Below are positions 15,694-26,391 of a stretch of 64,000 nt of DNA, one piece after another. How positions within the stretch are numbered: the first letter of the stretch is position 1; each line of letters starts with the position of its first letter. Position numbers and translations under genes: made by a program. Source of the stretch: Chitinophagaceae bacterium (GTDB lineage: Bacteria > Bacteroidota > Bacteroidia > Chitinophagales > Chitinophagaceae); assembly GCA_016702745.1 (NCBI GenBank), contig JADJDJ010000001.1, forward strand, positions 496,001 to 560,000. Direction: 5' to 3'. Below the pieces are notes generated by a model. It saw only the letters and a list, made by a program, of their open reading frames with translations. It had not been told where the DNA came from and searched no databases.

Positions 15694-18600
15694 ATGAAGC
15701 CACACCTCATCCTTATTCTTTCCTTTTGCTGGTTAGGCGCATCTGCCCAGCCCGATATCAACTCAAAAAATACCCCAGCCTGTTATGGGAGATCAGTAAA
15801 CCGGGTCAGAAAAACCTTCTTACCTCATCGGCACCATGCATGTGAGTAATAAGATGGCATTTAACCTGCCGGACTCTTTCTACCACGCTATCCGCAGCGC
15901 CAATGTAGTGGCACTGGAAACTAATCCGGAAACATGGCAGGAAGACATGAGTCGTTATGATATCAGCAACAGTACTTACGGAACGGGGGGCTTATTGTAT
16001 GGATCTTATTCCGCTATACCGGCTGATTACCTGGGCATCAATACCCTGAAATTTTACCGGTATAACCGGAAAATTGAAAGGGCCTTATACAGTAACCCTT
16101 CCGCTATTAATAACCTGCTTTATCGTTCGTATGGAAACGAATCCAGCGATTTTGAAGAAGATACATACCTGGATATGTATATTTTCCAATGCGGGAAAAA
16201 ATGGGGTAAAAAAGTAACCGGTGTGGAAGATTACGGAGAAAGTATGCGCCTGATGGCCGAAGCTTATAAAGATGCAGGTAAGGACAAGAATAAAAAGGAA
16301 AGAAGTTATGGCGACTGGGACGAAGCCTATTCCACTGATAAATTACAGGAAGCTTACCGGAGAGGGAACCTGGACCTGCTGGATACGATCAATAAGTACA
16401 ATAGCTTCTCCGCTGCCTTCGATGAAAAATTTTTGTATAAGCGAAATGAAATACAGGCAACATCCATTGACTCGATTATCCGTAGTGGCGCCACTCTATT
16501 TGTCGGTGTAGGTGCGGCCCACCTGCCCGGTGACCGTGGCGTGATTGAAATGCTTCGGCGCATGGGGTACCGGCTCAGGCCTGTGAAAATGGGGGAGCGG
16601 GCCAGTCGGGAAAAAGAACAGATTGACAGGATCAGGGTGCCGGTGATTTTCCGAACTGATTCTTCAGAAGATGGATTTTATAAAGTGGAGATTCCTGGTA
16701 AATTTTATAAATATGGAGATGATGCTGCACTGGACCAGAAACAATGTGCCGATATGGCCAATGGCAGTTATTACCTGGTGACCCGGATCATGACCAATGC
16801 CTGGATGTGGAACCATGGGCCGGATGATGTGCACCGGGTAGTGGACAGCCTGCTCTATGAAAATGTACCGGGTAAAATTATTTCGAAAACTGCCGTTACC
16901 CGAAACGGATACAAAGGATTTGACATCCTGAACCGCACCCGGCGCGGCGACCTGCAACGTTACCAGATTTATATCACTCCTTTTGAGATTGTGTTTTTCA
17001 AAATGAGCGGGAATGCAGATTATGTAAAGAACGGCCCGGAAGCAGATCGTTTTTTCAGTAGTATCCGGTTCAAAGAGTATAAGAACGGAAACGGATCAGG
17101 TCCGGTGAAATACAGTCCGCCCAGTGGTGGTTTTGCGGTTCAGTTACCACATGAGCCCTATATCGGGAATGATGGCAGCTGGATTTATGATGCCGCTGAT
17201 AAAACCAACGGTGTGCATTACCGGGTGATCAGGACGGATATACACAATTTTAGTTTTGCAGGAGAAGACAGTTTTGACCTGGCCATGATGGAAGAAAGTT
17301 TCATGGCTTCAGAATTTATCGACAGCCAGCTCTATCGCCGCTATCTGCTTCATCAGGGATATCCGGCACTTGAATCGGCTTACCGTGAAAAAAGGAGCAC
17401 AGTACCTCACCCGCTTTATTATTCAGGGACCACCTTATTATAGTCTGATCGCCCGCGGAAAACAAGCCCAACCTGTGATGACGCAGTTTTTACAGTCATT
17501 TGAATTGAAACCATTTCAGTATGGTCAGTCCGGGAATCATCGTGATTCATTGCTTTATTATTCCGTTACCAGCAGTTGGTACCCGGACGATAAGAAAATA
17601 AAACTCGATATTCCGCAAAGTACCTGGTATGGAAGTACTGATCAGGAAGCTGAAAAAACAGAGCAACAATTACTGGAATCCGGCGTATTCAGGAATAAAC
17701 TGATCAGGAACGACAGTACCGGTGAAAGAATTTATGTCTCTTTTTTCAGGTCTTCAAAGTATCACTATCTGAAAGACAGTACAATCTTTGAAAAGCAGAG
17801 TAATTCCTCCTTTTTTACCGATACCAGTTTTCGTTATCTCTATAAAAAGAAAACAGAGCTGCCCGATCGTACCAGAATATGGGATGCACTGATCACCGAT
17901 ACAGGCAGCAGCCGCACCCTTCGAACCAAACTGGTATACAGAGACGCGAATGGTTATGCCCTGGCCATGCAAGGGGATACCCTCACAACTGCCAGCAGTT
18001 TTGCACAGCAGTTCTTCGATACTTTTACACCAGACCCTGCGCTGACAGGAACAAAACCATTTACTAAAAAATCAGCTCTCTTCTTCCGCGATCTGCGGGA
18101 TGCCGATAGTGTGATCCGCGAAATGGCCATCAGCCATATTCCGGATGTTCATCTTGATTCCACCGATCTTGGAAATCTTCAACAGGCCATTGCTTCACTG
18201 AACTGGAAACAGAAGAAATACCTGGAAACCAAAAAAGAACTGATCAATCGGTTTGGTTCTATCCGCACCAGGGGTTCCGCAGATTACCTGCGCAACCTTT
18301 ATGATGCTTTGGATGATACCATTCAATTGCAATATGCCGTACTGGAAAATCTGCTACAACAGAAAACAGTGTATGCTTACCGTTTATTCAGTGACTTACT
18401 GAGAAATGAGGCGCCGGTACTTGATTTTGCCGGTGAAGATTTTTCATTCGGAGATTATTCTGTTAAGTCCCTGTTGGACAGGTACCAATGGGGTGAAAGA
18501 GTGAAGAATGGAAAATTCCTGGATGAACTTGATGATTCACTGGCACTGACAAGAACAATACTGCCGGATCTGCTTCCTCTGCTGAACCTGGAAGATTACA

Positions 18601-19514
18601 AATCCCCATTAATGAGCCTGCTGGGAAAATTGATAGACAGTAATTTATTACAGCCCCGGGATTATGAAGCTTACTTTAGTAAGTTCCTGGTGGAAGCCAA
18701 ACAGGAATTGAAAAAACAGGCCATTGCCGAAAAAAGAAAAGCGATAGAAAAGGCAGAAGAAAGTAAAATAGAAAAAACAAAAGCTTCCTACCTCGATGCA
18801 TCTGACGAAGATGATGGCAATGATGACCTTGGTTTATATGCCAAACTGCTCCTGCCTTTTATGGAATCACAGGCAGCGCTGGTGAACCCCGTTATGCAGC
18901 AAATGTTGCGTTCAGGTGATAAACGACTCCGGTATAATACTTTTATTCAGTTAGTGCAAAAAGGGAAGTCATATCCCGATACCCTGCTCCGCTATTTTGC
19001 AGGGCTGGATGAATATCGTTTTGAGTTGTACCAGGACCTCCAACTGGTCAAAAAGCAAGATCTTTTCCCGGCGGCTTTTAATAATCATCTTGACCTGGGT
19101 CGAAGCGCCCTTTTGGAGACAAAGGATTATGAGAAGCCGGATTCTCTTGTGTTTATACAAAGTATGCCTGCCACAGTAAAGGATAAAAAAGGGCTGGTTT
19201 ATTTTTATAAGTACAAAACTAAAAAAGATGATCTGGCCTGGAAGCTGGCGGTGGTTGGCCTCCTGCCTGAAAATCCTGCAGCGTTTGAATTTGATAAGAC
19301 TTCACAGGGGAAAAGCTTACCGGCTATAAATACAGAATTTGATCCCAATGAAGAGGACTGGAATTTTACCTCTTTTACCGATACAAAAATCAAAGAGGGG
19401 ACCCCGCTTTCGGAACTCATCAGTAAAGAATTGAAAAAACTGCTTTACACCTTGCGAAACAGTGGTAAGGCATTTTTTAAAGAAGAAGATAACGAAACGG
19501 AGGAAGAGTTCTAA
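15694..19514 (+). CDS. Giant exported TraB/GumN-family protein, three frameshifts
   Basis: 1273 residues after correction. Signal peptide MKPHLILILSFCWLGASAQ. The TraB/GumN domain follows: SLLWEISKPGQK, LIGTMHVSNKMAF, VVALETNPETW, and at its end SGATLFVGVGAAHLPGDRG, holding the GTMH and GAAHL motifs of this putative metalloprotease-like fold. Residues about 330-600 form beta-rich segments; the C-terminal 600 look helical, with a Lys/Glu-rich coiled coil (KQELKKQAIAEKRKAIEKAE) and an acidic end EEDNETEEEF. Two A-runs have each lost one A (15769-15774 and 15808-15813, approximate) and one A-run near 17390-17396 has gained one. Most TraB/GumN proteins are about 300 residues, so the long extension is unusual. 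Function unknown. Confidence 0.8.
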
Positions 19515-21216
19515 GAAGCTGCAATTCCCCTGGGGATGCAGGCAATCAGTTGACGGGTATAGGGTGATTGGGGATTGAAATAGATATCATCTGCTGCACC
19601 TGATTCTTCAATCCTGCCTTTATTCATCACCATGATCCGGTCACTGATATAACGGACCACCGACAAATCATGTGAAATAAAGATCACCGTAAACCCGAAT
19701 TCTCTTTTCAGGTCATTCAACAAATTGAGTACCTGTGCCTGTACACTAACATCAAGGGCCGATACTGATTCATCGCAAACAACAAAGGAGGGGTCCAATG
19801 CCAGCGCCCTGGCTATAACGATCCGCTGTCTTTGACCTCCACTGAACTCATGCGGATACCGGTTAAAATGTTCAGCTTTCAGATTTACTTTTTCCAGTAG
19901 TTCAATCACTTTATTTTTCCGGGTATTGGCATTCGGTTGTAGTCCGTGTACTTTCATAGGTTCCGCAATGGCATTGCCAATCGTCATCCTTGGATTCAAA
20001 GAAGAGTAGGGGTCCTGGAAAACAATCTGGATATCCTTGCGCAAGGGTAAAAGATCCCTGCCATGGGTATTGGTCAGATCCTTGTTATTATATAAGATAG
20101 TTCCTGCAGTAGGCTCAATCAGCCGGAGCAGGCTGCGGCCCAATGTGGTTTTGCCACAACCGCTTTCACCAACCAGTCCAAGTGTTTCACCTTTGTACAC
20201 GTCAAAACTCACATCATCCACCGCACGGGTATATTGAAGTGGTTTTCCCAGCCATGTTTTTTTAGAAGGAAACCAGACCGACAGATTTTTTACGGAGAGG
20301 ATGGTTTCAGTTGATTTGTTCGTCCTGTTCGTTTCAGGATGAATCAGCATTTCCTTGCCTGTATTTTTAGCATCGAGGAAATCGCTGACCACAGGAAGTC
20401 TTTTCCCTCTTTCGTGGTTAACAGGTCGGCAGGCCAGCAATGCCTTTGTATAAGGATGCTGTGGCTGAAGGAAAATGGCTTTCACTGTATTTTGTTCCAC
20501 CACGCCGCCCTGATACATTACCAGGGCACGGTCAGCGATTTCTGCCACCACGGCAAGGTCATGCGTAATGAAAATTACTCCCATGCCGGTTTCCTGCTGC
20601 AAAGTTTTGATGAGTTGAAGTATGGTTTTTTGCACCGTTACATCCAGCGCCGTAGTAGGTTCATCGCATATCAGCAATGCAGGTTCACAGCACATCGCGA
20701 TGGCGATCATCACCCTTTGTTTTTGCCCTCCGCTGAGCTGATGCGGATAGCGGTGATATACCCCTTTTGGATCGGGCAGTTGCACTTTCTCCAGCCAGCT
20801 GATCGCTTTTTTTGCAGCAGCATCCTTGCCTATTTTTTTATGTTGCAAGATGGCTTCTGTAATCTGATCACCACAGGTAAGTACAGGATTCAGGGAGGTC
20901 ATTGGCTCCTGAAAGATCATGGCGATCTGGTTTCCCCTGATTTGTTGCAGGTCTCTCTGATTCAGTTCCAGCAGGTTTACGGGTTCCTTTCCATCCGGTG
21001 AAAAAGAATTTTGCCAGAACAGTATCTGGCAGGAGGCGTTGCCAGCAAACGGAGAATGGAGAGGGAGGTAACGGATTTTCCGGATCCGGATTCTCCCACC
21101 AATGCCACTACTTCTTTCCGGCTGATGGTAAACGAAATATCCTTTAATGCATGGGTTCTGCCATTGGCAGTATTAAAGTCAACGGAAAGTGATTCTATCG
21201 CCAGCAGTGGATGCAC
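19511..21216 (-). CDS. Fused two-domain peptide ABC transporter ATPase, one frameshift
   Basis: 568 residues after correction, with two complete nucleotide-binding domains as in YejF/GsiA or fused DppD-DppF. Domain 1: Walker A GESGSGKSVT, signature LSGGQKQRVMIAIA, Walker B LLICDEPTTALDVT. Domain 2: GESGCGKTTLGRSL, FSGGQRQRIVIARAL, FVVCDESVSALDVS; the oligopeptide-transporter C-terminal segment PYTRQLIACIP ends it. It energises uptake or export of peptides or similar solutes; no permease gene is in the window. One T is missing in the T-run opposite 21001-21005, between GKILF and SPDGKEPV. Its start lies within the end of the 21195 gene (22-base overlap). Confidence 0.9.
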
Positions 21217-21587
21217 TCAGGGGATAACTTTAATAGGTAATTTTTTGTTGGAGTGGGGTAGTAGGCCATACATACCGTGCAGGGTTTACTGTTGGATGAA
21301 TCAATAACAAAATAAAACTCATCTCCCTGTTTGATCGTTGCCGGAAAATCACAGGGATTCTCCAGCCGGAAAACATTGTCATACTGTTTCCCTGTTGTTT
21401 CATCCGTCCAGTTTGCTTCCACCGCATCTTTCCCCGGATCACCTTCCAGTACCTGGATGGTATAATTACTGCAGATACCGGCGATCTCAAGCCTGCCCTT
21501 CAATTTTTCGGCTGCTGTTTTTGACTGGCAATCACTATTGGATAATGCCAGGGTGGCGAGTATCGACAGGAGCAACAGTAATTTCAT
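21195..21587 (-). CDS. Small secreted Cys-rich protein, unknown
   Basis: 130 residues. MKLLLLLSILATLALSNSDC is a signal peptide with a possible lipobox Cys20, although SNSDC is not a strong lipobox. The mature part has further cysteines (ICSNY, NPCDFPA, KPCTVCMAYY, ECIHCW), including CTVC, and is predicted mostly beta. I do not recognise a family. It lies 11 bases downstream of the AMP nucleosidase gene and overlaps the ABC ATPase start by 22 bases, so the three may be co-transcribed. Confidence 0.65.
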   Translation of the reverse strand: MKLLLLLSILATLALSNSDCQSKTAAEKLKGRLEIAGICSNYTIQVLEGDPGKDAVEANWTDETTGKQYDNVFRLENPCDFPATIKQGDEFYFVIDSSNSKPCTVCMAYYPTPTKNYLLKLSPECIHCWR

Positions 21588-21597
21588 ATGCGTCCGT

Positions 21598-22368
21598 TTA
21601 AAATTTCAGGTGTCTGACAGTCATGCCATCATTCATCAGTTGTTTAAGAGAATCAATGCCAATCTTCAAATGGTTCTCTACATATTGGGAAGTCACTGCT
21701 TTGTCGCTTTCTTCTGTTTTAACCCCTTCCGGTATCATGGGTTGATCGCTCACCAGTAACAAGGCGCCGGTAGGGATTTTGTTATAGAAACCAACTGTAA
21801 ATATGGTGGCCGTCTCCATATCAATAGCATAGGCCCTTACTTTTTGCAGGTATTCTTTAAAGGGTTCATCATGCTCCCAAACCCGGCGGTTAGTCGTATA
21901 TACCGTACCGGTCCAGTAATCAACCGCATAATCTCGGATGGTAGTGGACACTGCTTTTTGAAGGGCGAATGCAGGAAGGGCAGGCACTTCTGCGGGAAAA
22001 TAGTCGTTGGAAGTACCCTCACCCCTGATGGCGGCAATAGGAAGGATCAGGTCGCCGAGTTTATTTCTTCTTTTGAGTCCCCCGCATTTGCCCAGGAAAA
22101 GAACAGACTTTGGCATGATGGCCGAAAGCAGGTCCATAATAGTGGCAGCAGTAGGGCTTCCCATTCCAAAATTGATGATCGTGATATTATCGGCAGTGGC
22201 ACACTGCATGGGCCGGTCAGCACCGATGATGGGTACATTGTTCCAGGCGGCAAACATTTTTACATAATTGCTGAAATTAGTCAGCAAAATGTACTCTCCA
22301 AAACTTTCCAGGGTGGCTCCGGTATAACGCGGCAACCAGTTTTGTACAATCTCTTCTTTTGATTTCAT
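21598..22368 (-). CDS. amn: AMP nucleosidase (short Bacteroidota form)
   Basis: 256 residues. A phosphorylase-type nucleosidase: INFGMGSPTAATIMDLL, KSVLFLGKCGGLKRRNKLGD, GEGTSNDYFPAEVPALP and YAIDMETATIFTVGF, with the last giving the Glu that binds the ribose and LLVSDQPMIPEGVKT near the end. It cleaves AMP to adenine and ribose 5-phosphate, controlling adenylate levels. It lacks the N-terminal regulatory domain of E. coli Amn, as is usual for this group. The ATG at 22368 is 47 bases from the divergent 22416 gene. Confidence 0.88.
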   Translation of the reverse strand: MKSKEEIVQNWLPRYTGATLESFGEYILLTNFSNYVKMFAAWNNVPIIGADRPMQCATADNITIINFGMGSPTAATIMDLLSAIMPKSVLFLGKCGGLKRRNKLGDLILPIAAIRGEGTSNDYFPAEVPALPAFALQKAVSTTIRDYAVDYWTGTVYTTNRRVWEHDEPFKEYLQKVRAYAIDMETATIFTVGFYNKIPTGALLLVSDQPMIPEGVKTEESDKAVTSQYVENHLKIGIDSLKQLMNDGMTVRHLKF

Positions 22369-22385
22369 ATTGCAATTTAAACAAT

Positions 22386-22393
22386 TACTTTTG
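22386..22393 (+). promoter_or_regulatory. Bacteroidota -7 box TACTTTTG
   Basis: Exact TAnnTTTG 22 bases before the ATG at 22416, in the short divergent gap shared with amn. Confidence 0.45.
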
Positions 22394-22415
22394 TCCGGAC
22401 TACTAATCCCTCTAC

Positions 22416-22856
22416 ATGCTGTTTATTCAATATCCCGAACCTGCATTCCGGATAAAAAAGGAAGAAGGACGGGAACTCCTTTTCGATCGCCTGCGAAAAA
22501 AATGGGTGGTGCTGACTCCGGAAGAATGGGTCAGGCAAAACTTTATCAGCTATCTGACTGAAACAATGGCTTACCCGTTATCGCTGATAGCAGCAGAAAA
22601 GGAATTCAGACTGGGGGAACTTAAAAAGCGGTTTGATATACTGGTGTATAACAAACAACATGAACCCTGGATGATGGTTGAATGCAAGGCCATGGATATT
22701 GAATTGAATGATTCGGTTTTGCAGCAATTGCTGCGTTATCATATCAGCCTGCCGGTTAAATACCTGGTGATAACGAATGGAAAACTTTGCTTTGGTTTCA
22801 GAAAAACAGACGGGCAACTCCGGGAAATTGATGAATTACCTTCGGTCATACAATGA
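22416..22856 (+). CDS. HsdR N-terminal-domain (PD-(D/E)XK-like) protein
   Basis: 146 residues, composed of a single type I restriction R-subunit N-terminal-like nuclease fold. Visible core: YPLSLIAAEKEFRLGELKKRFDILVY, then MMVECKAMDIELND, giving the E...D...E-x-K pattern expected of this fold (RFDILVY, VECKA), and QQLLRYHISLPVKYLVITNG. Stand-alone copies are widespread in Bacteroidota and are not linked to a restriction system here; no hsdM or hsdS gene is nearby. Its real job is unknown. A terminator begins directly after the stop. Confidence 0.85.
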   Translation: MLFIQYPEPAFRIKKEEGRELLFDRLRKKWVVLTPEEWVRQNFISYLTETMAYPLSLIAAEKEFRLGELKKRFDILVYNKQHEPWMMVECKAMDIELNDSVLQQLLRYHISLPVKYLVITNGKLCFGFRKTDGQLREIDELPSVIQ

Positions 22857-22885
22857 AAAAGCAGCCCGGGGGCTGCTTTTGAAAT
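22857..22885 (+). terminator. Bidirectional terminator between convergent genes
   Basis: Stem AAAAGCAGCCC/GGGCTGCTTTT (22857-22867, 22870-22880) with a two-base loop, symmetric enough to end both the 22416 gene and the leftward 22901 gene. Confidence 0.75.
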
Positions 22886-22900
22886 AATTTGCTGACCTGA

Positions 22901-23608
22901 TTACTTGTCAAAAACGGTATCGTCAATCTTTACGTTCAGTTCAATTGTATTGTACTGGATGGTCTGGAAAACACTGCCATTCATTTTCTGGGTTCTGTTC
23001 ATGGCGAACTTCAGACCGCTAAATTCTTTTACATCGGCAAAATATGTTTCCACTTCTGCTTCCGCCCCCTGCATCATTCTTTTTGAACTCGCTTTGATGA
23101 TATGATAATCGGTGGCACTGATAAAGTAGAAGGTTACGCGGCTATCTTCCTTTGCAGTCATCTTTAATTTAAAGGTCTTCACCCCTTCCACATCTTCCTG
23201 ACCGATCAGTTCAACTGTATGCCCCAGGTTTTTATAATCCATTAATGGTGAAGCAAGACTGGACAGTCCTTTAATATCGTTGAGTTCAGTGGGTTCCATA
23301 TCTGTAGCCGTTTCAATACCGGCAAATGGATTCAGTTTCCATCCTTTACCGTCTTTGTAGGAATTGGTGACGGAGGTTCCCATCACATCCACATCACTCC
23401 GGACAGCGCGGTTATTGATCACCTGCATGGTCATGGGCAGGTCATTCCCCTGCACGCTGACACTCCCGGCAAATTTGGCAGTTTGTACTTTTTTAAAGGC
23501 ATCAAGGCCACCCATGGCGGCTGCATATTTCTGAACAATTTCATCTGCGGTCTGGGCACTGGCGGCCACTGTAATAAGGGAAAGGAATCCAATAATTAAT
23601 TTCTTCAT
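22901..23608 (-). CDS. LolA-like secreted protein
   Basis: 235 residues. Signal peptide MKKLIIGFLSLITVAASAQ, then TADEIVQKYAAAMGGLDAFKKVQTAKFAGSV, the usual start of the outer-membrane-lipoprotein-sorting-protein-like (LolA/LppX fold) family of Bacteroidota. The rest alternates beta strands (VTFYFISATDYHIIKASSKR, LKFAMNRTQKMNG) as expected for this open half-barrel. Members bind hydrophobic ligands in the periplasm, but this one is not the housekeeping LolA by context: it stands alone after gdhA. Substrate unknown. Confidence 0.8.
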   Translation of the reverse strand: MKKLIIGFLSLITVAASAQTADEIVQKYAAAMGGLDAFKKVQTAKFAGSVSVQGNDLPMTMQVINNRAVRSDVDVMGTSVTNSYKDGKGWKLNPFAGIETATDMEPTELNDIKGLSSLASPLMDYKNLGHTVELIGQEDVEGVKTFKLKMTAKEDSRVTFYFISATDYHIIKASSKRMMQGAEAEVETYFADVKEFSGLKFAMNRTQKMNGSVFQTIQYNTIELNVKIDDTVFDK

Positions 23609-23739
23609 GATTCAATGGTTTTGAAGTTGAAGGTATGTATTTCCGCCTCACAGACTGCAAAAATGGAGTGAAAGGTTGTACAGGGAGTGTAAAATACCCG
23701 GGGTATTCGCCAACTTCCGGTTGTCGGAATCCTGTTTTC

Positions 23740-23775
23740 ATCATAAAAGAAAACCCGTTCTGTTGAACGGGTTTG
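23740..23775 (-). terminator. Rho-independent terminator of gdhA
   Basis: Perfect 10-bp stem AAACCCGTTC/GAACGGGTTT (23751-23760, 23765-23774), loop TGTT; on the minus strand it is followed by TCTTTTATG. Confidence 0.8.
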
Positions 23776-23806
23776 AAATAAGCAATTTGTTTGGGACAGT
23801 GCCGGT

Positions 23807-25222
23807 TTATGGGAATATTCCCAGTTCAGCATAACTGGTACCTACTTTATTGATAGCTACTACATAAGCTGCAGTACGCATGTCAGGTATTGCCGGATTC
23901 GCTTTCCACGCATTCATGATTTCATGAGTCGCCGTGATCATGGTTTCTTCCAGACCACTGTATACGAGATCCACCTCATCGGGTCCATGCATGATAAATT
24001 CTCTGGCGGTTTCTTTAACCTTTTTCCCGCTCAGCTCTTCAATCTGTCCGATGATATGGGCATTCAGGTTTTCGGTGAATCTTTTTTCCAGACGGCCGTA
24101 GCGTACATGGCTCAGGTTCTTCAGCCATTCAAAATAAGAAACGGTTACCCCACCGGCATTCAGGTACATGTCAGGTACCACAATAATTCCTCTTCTTGAA
24201 AATTCTTCATCAGCTTCGGGAGTCAAAGGTCCGTTGGCTGCTTCACCAATCAGTTTGGCCTTCACCCTGGGAGCATTTTCTCCGTCAATTACATTCTCAA
24301 GTGCTGCTGGAATCAGGATATCACATTCTTTTTCGAGTGCGTCTGTATTTTTTTCATAATTGGAAGCGCCTGGAAAATTCAGGATCGATCCTGTTTTTTT
24401 ACGGTGCTCAAATACGGCATCCACATCCAGTCCCGCATCATTCCAGATGGCTCCTTCGTATTCAGCGAGGGCTGTGATTTTAGCGCCAGCATCCTGGAAG
24501 AATTTGGCAGAATGGTAGCCCACATTACCTAAGCCCTGTACCACCACACGCTTGTCTTTTACGCCAATCGGCATGCCCAGTTTATCCATTACATCCGGCA
24601 TATTACACACTTCACGAAGACCAAAGAATACACCCAGTCCGGTTGCTTCGCGACGTCCGCGAACACCCCCCTGAGTAACTGGTTTACCGGTTACACAACC
24701 GGCCGCATCAATTTCGCCGGGACGCATGGAAGTATAGGTGTCGAGGATCCAGGCCATTTCCCTTTCACCGGTTCCATAATCAGGAGCCGGAACATCGGTG
24801 CCGGGTCCGATAAAATTTTTCTTGATCAGTTCTGCTGTATAGCGACGGGTGATTTTTTCCAGATCGTAAGCAGAATATTTTTTAGGGTCAATACTGATCC
24901 CACCTTTCGCGCCGCCAAAAGGAACGTTTACAATAGCGCACTTATATGTCATCAGTGCCGCCAGTGCCATTACTTCATCCAGGTTAACGGATGTGGCAAA
25001 ACGGATACCTCCTTTACAAGGGGTTTTATGATGGCTATGCTGAACACGGTAGGCTTTGATTACTTCAATTTTCTCTCCGATTTTCACGGGGAAATTCATC
25101 CGGAGCACGGAATTACATTGTTTGATCTGTTCAAGCGTACCCTGGTCCCATTTGGTGTATTTGGCAGCCTTGTCGAAACTTTTTTCAACGGCCCCAAAAA
25201 AACTGTAATGTTTGTCTGACAT
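23807..25222 (-). CDS. gdhA: Glu/Leu/Phe/Val-family (glutamate) dehydrogenase
   Basis: 471 residues from the ATG at 25222 (MSDKHYSFFGAVEK); an upstream in-frame start at 25246 adds only eight residues. Substrate pocket KTPCKGGIRFATSVNLDEV and the catalytic-lysine motif VPFGGAKGGISID, then VPAPDYGTGEREMAWILDTY; the NAD(P)-binding domain shows VVQGLGNVGYHSAKFFQDAG. It interconverts glutamate and 2-oxoglutarate plus ammonia, linking nitrogen to the citric acid cycle. Whether it prefers NAD or NADP cannot be read. It lies downstream of the ccm genes with a 76-base gap and ends with its own terminator. Confidence 0.92.
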   Translation of the reverse strand: MSDKHYSFFGAVEKSFDKAAKYTKWDQGTLEQIKQCNSVLRMNFPVKIGEKIEVIKAYRVQHSHHKTPCKGGIRFATSVNLDEVMALAALMTYKCAIVNVPFGGAKGGISIDPKKYSAYDLEKITRRYTAELIKKNFIGPGTDVPAPDYGTGEREMAWILDTYTSMRPGEIDAAGCVTGKPVTQGGVRGRREATGLGVFFGLREVCNMPDVMDKLGMPIGVKDKRVVVQGLGNVGYHSAKFFQDAGAKITALAEYEGAIWNDAGLDVDAVFEHRKKTGSILNFPGASNYEKNTDALEKECDILIPAALENVIDGENAPRVKAKLIGEAANGPLTPEADEEFSRRGIIVVPDMYLNAGGVTVSYFEWLKNLSHVRYGRLEKRFTENLNAHIIGQIEELSGKKVKETAREFIMHGPDEVDLVYSGLEETMITATHEIMNAWKANPAIPDMRTAAYVVAINKVGTSYAELGIFP

Positions 25223-25298
25223 AGTTCTGTTTTTTATTTTAAGCAATCGTTCGTTATTATTTCAGGCAGCAACAGGCCTGTAAAAGCATGTATCTGTT

Positions 25299-25517
25299 TT
25301 ATTTTTCTTTCTCAAATTTGCTGATTTTGCGGTCGAGCCTGGCTACATAGAAAACCAGTCCGGCTAAGATGGTTACCATCACGGCCACCACCACATAGAT
25401 GCGGCCATTGCTGCGCATCAGGTCAGCCATTTCCGCGGATTTGTTCTGTGCGAAAATGGGCAGACTGCCCAATAACAGGGCTGCAATAAGGCAAATGCGT
25501 TTGAGTTGTTTCATCAT
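25299..25517 (-). CDS. ccmD: CcmD-family small membrane protein
   Basis: 72 residues: N-terminal hydrophobic segment (CLIAALLLGSLPIFAQ), then NGRIYVVVAVMVTILAGLVFYVARLDRKISKFEK, a single transmembrane helix followed by a short positively charged tail, as in CcmD proteins of Bacteroidota. CcmD helps release holo-CcmE from the CcmABC heme exporter. Start overlaps the ccmC stop by four bases (ATGA), indicating translational coupling. Confidence 0.82.
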   Translation of the reverse strand: MMKQLKRICLIAALLLGSLPIFAQNKSAEMADLMRSNGRIYVVVAVMVTILAGLVFYVARLDRKISKFEKEK

Positions 25518-26212
25518 GACAGCATTGTTTTTTCTTTCAGCAGGTTCAATCTGATCTTAATCGTGGTGATCCAAACGCCCAGCAGGGTCCAACCGATCAC
25601 GGCCGGGTAAAATACCATCCGCATGGAACCGCTGATATCATTCTTTACATCCAGTGCGGGGTTATCGCCGTTGTTGCCAGGATGTAAACTGGGCAGGATA
25701 CGGGGTAAAATCCAGATGGATGGGAAAAGAAGCGCGTAAGCAAAAATATTATAGACTGCACTCACCCTTGCTTTTTTATCCGCATCCTGTACAGAATCAC
25801 GCAGAATCAGGTAAGCCGCATAGACCAGCAGGGCAATGGCTGCTCCGATTAATTTAGGATCGCGGGCAATGGTCTTGAAATTATCGAAAATGGAATTATT
25901 CGGATCCGCCCAGGTAAAAGAAGCCCAGATGGCTCCGGTACTATAACCCAGTAATCCAAATAAAATGCCTACTACCGCAAACTGACGGGCATAAATATCA
26001 TATTTCAGTTTGAAGCTTCGCAGATAACGAACGGAATTAACCACCGATACAGTAAACAGGATCATCATGGCAAACCACATACAAACATGGAAATAAAGAT
26101 TGCGGATGGTTTCCTGCAGGGGCGGAAGCCTTGGCACATTCATCAGTAATCCTGCTGTGAAAGTGTAAACCAGCAGAAGAACGCTGAGGATCTTCCACCA
26201 GGACTTGTGCAT
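25514..26212 (-). CDS. ccmC: Heme exporter / cytochrome c biogenesis protein CcmC
   Basis: 232 residues with six predicted membrane helices. The start at 26212 (MHKSWWKILSVLLLV) opens the first helix; the in-frame upstream start at 26275 would overlap the promoter. The heme-handling WWD-type segment is GAIWASFTWADPNNS, flanked by the two candidate heme-ligand histidines NLYFHVCMW and LPSLHPGNNGD. CcmC loads heme onto CcmE for cytochrome c maturation. It is followed by coupled ccmD; ccmB lies upstream after a 222-base gap. ccmA, ccmE and ccmF are not in the window. Confidence 0.92.
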   Translation of the reverse strand: MHKSWWKILSVLLLVYTFTAGLLMNVPRLPPLQETIRNLYFHVCMWFAMMILFTVSVVNSVRYLRSFKLKYDIYARQFAVVGILFGLLGYSTGAIWASFTWADPNNSIFDNFKTIARDPKLIGAAIALLVYAAYLILRDSVQDADKKARVSAVYNIFAYALLFPSIWILPRILPSLHPGNNGDNPALDVKNDISGSMRMVFYPAVIGWTLLGVWITTIKIRLNLLKEKTMLS

Positions 26213-26272
26213 ATAGTTCTTTTCAAGTGTCAATGGGGGCCATTGAATTCCGCCGGAGCGGGTATCGTGAGG

Positions 26273-26301
26273 CAAAATTAAGGGGATTTGGGAAAATCAA
26301 A
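26273..26301 (-). promoter_or_regulatory. Promoter TTTG-N17-TAATTTTG for ccmC-ccmD
   Basis: On the minus strand TTTG (26298-26301) and an exact TAATTTTG box (26273-26280) are 17 bases apart, close to the Bacteroidota consensus, with a leader of about 55 bases before ccmC. Confidence 0.55.
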
Positions 26302-26391
26302 GGGCTGAATATGGAATGGCCTTAAAGAGATGTGTAACGCCTGAATACAAAATAAGGATTAAAAATTAATACAAGGTTCAAAACTGTAAAC

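Noticed and set aside
20339..21001. 220-codon open frame on the plus strand opposite the ABC ATPase
   Set aside because: Antisense to the two-domain ATPase; no independent evidence.
22416..22856. Restriction-modification or defence system
   Set aside because: The HsdR N-terminal-like protein stands alone without helicase, methylase or specificity subunits; such solitary proteins are widespread in Bacteroidota.
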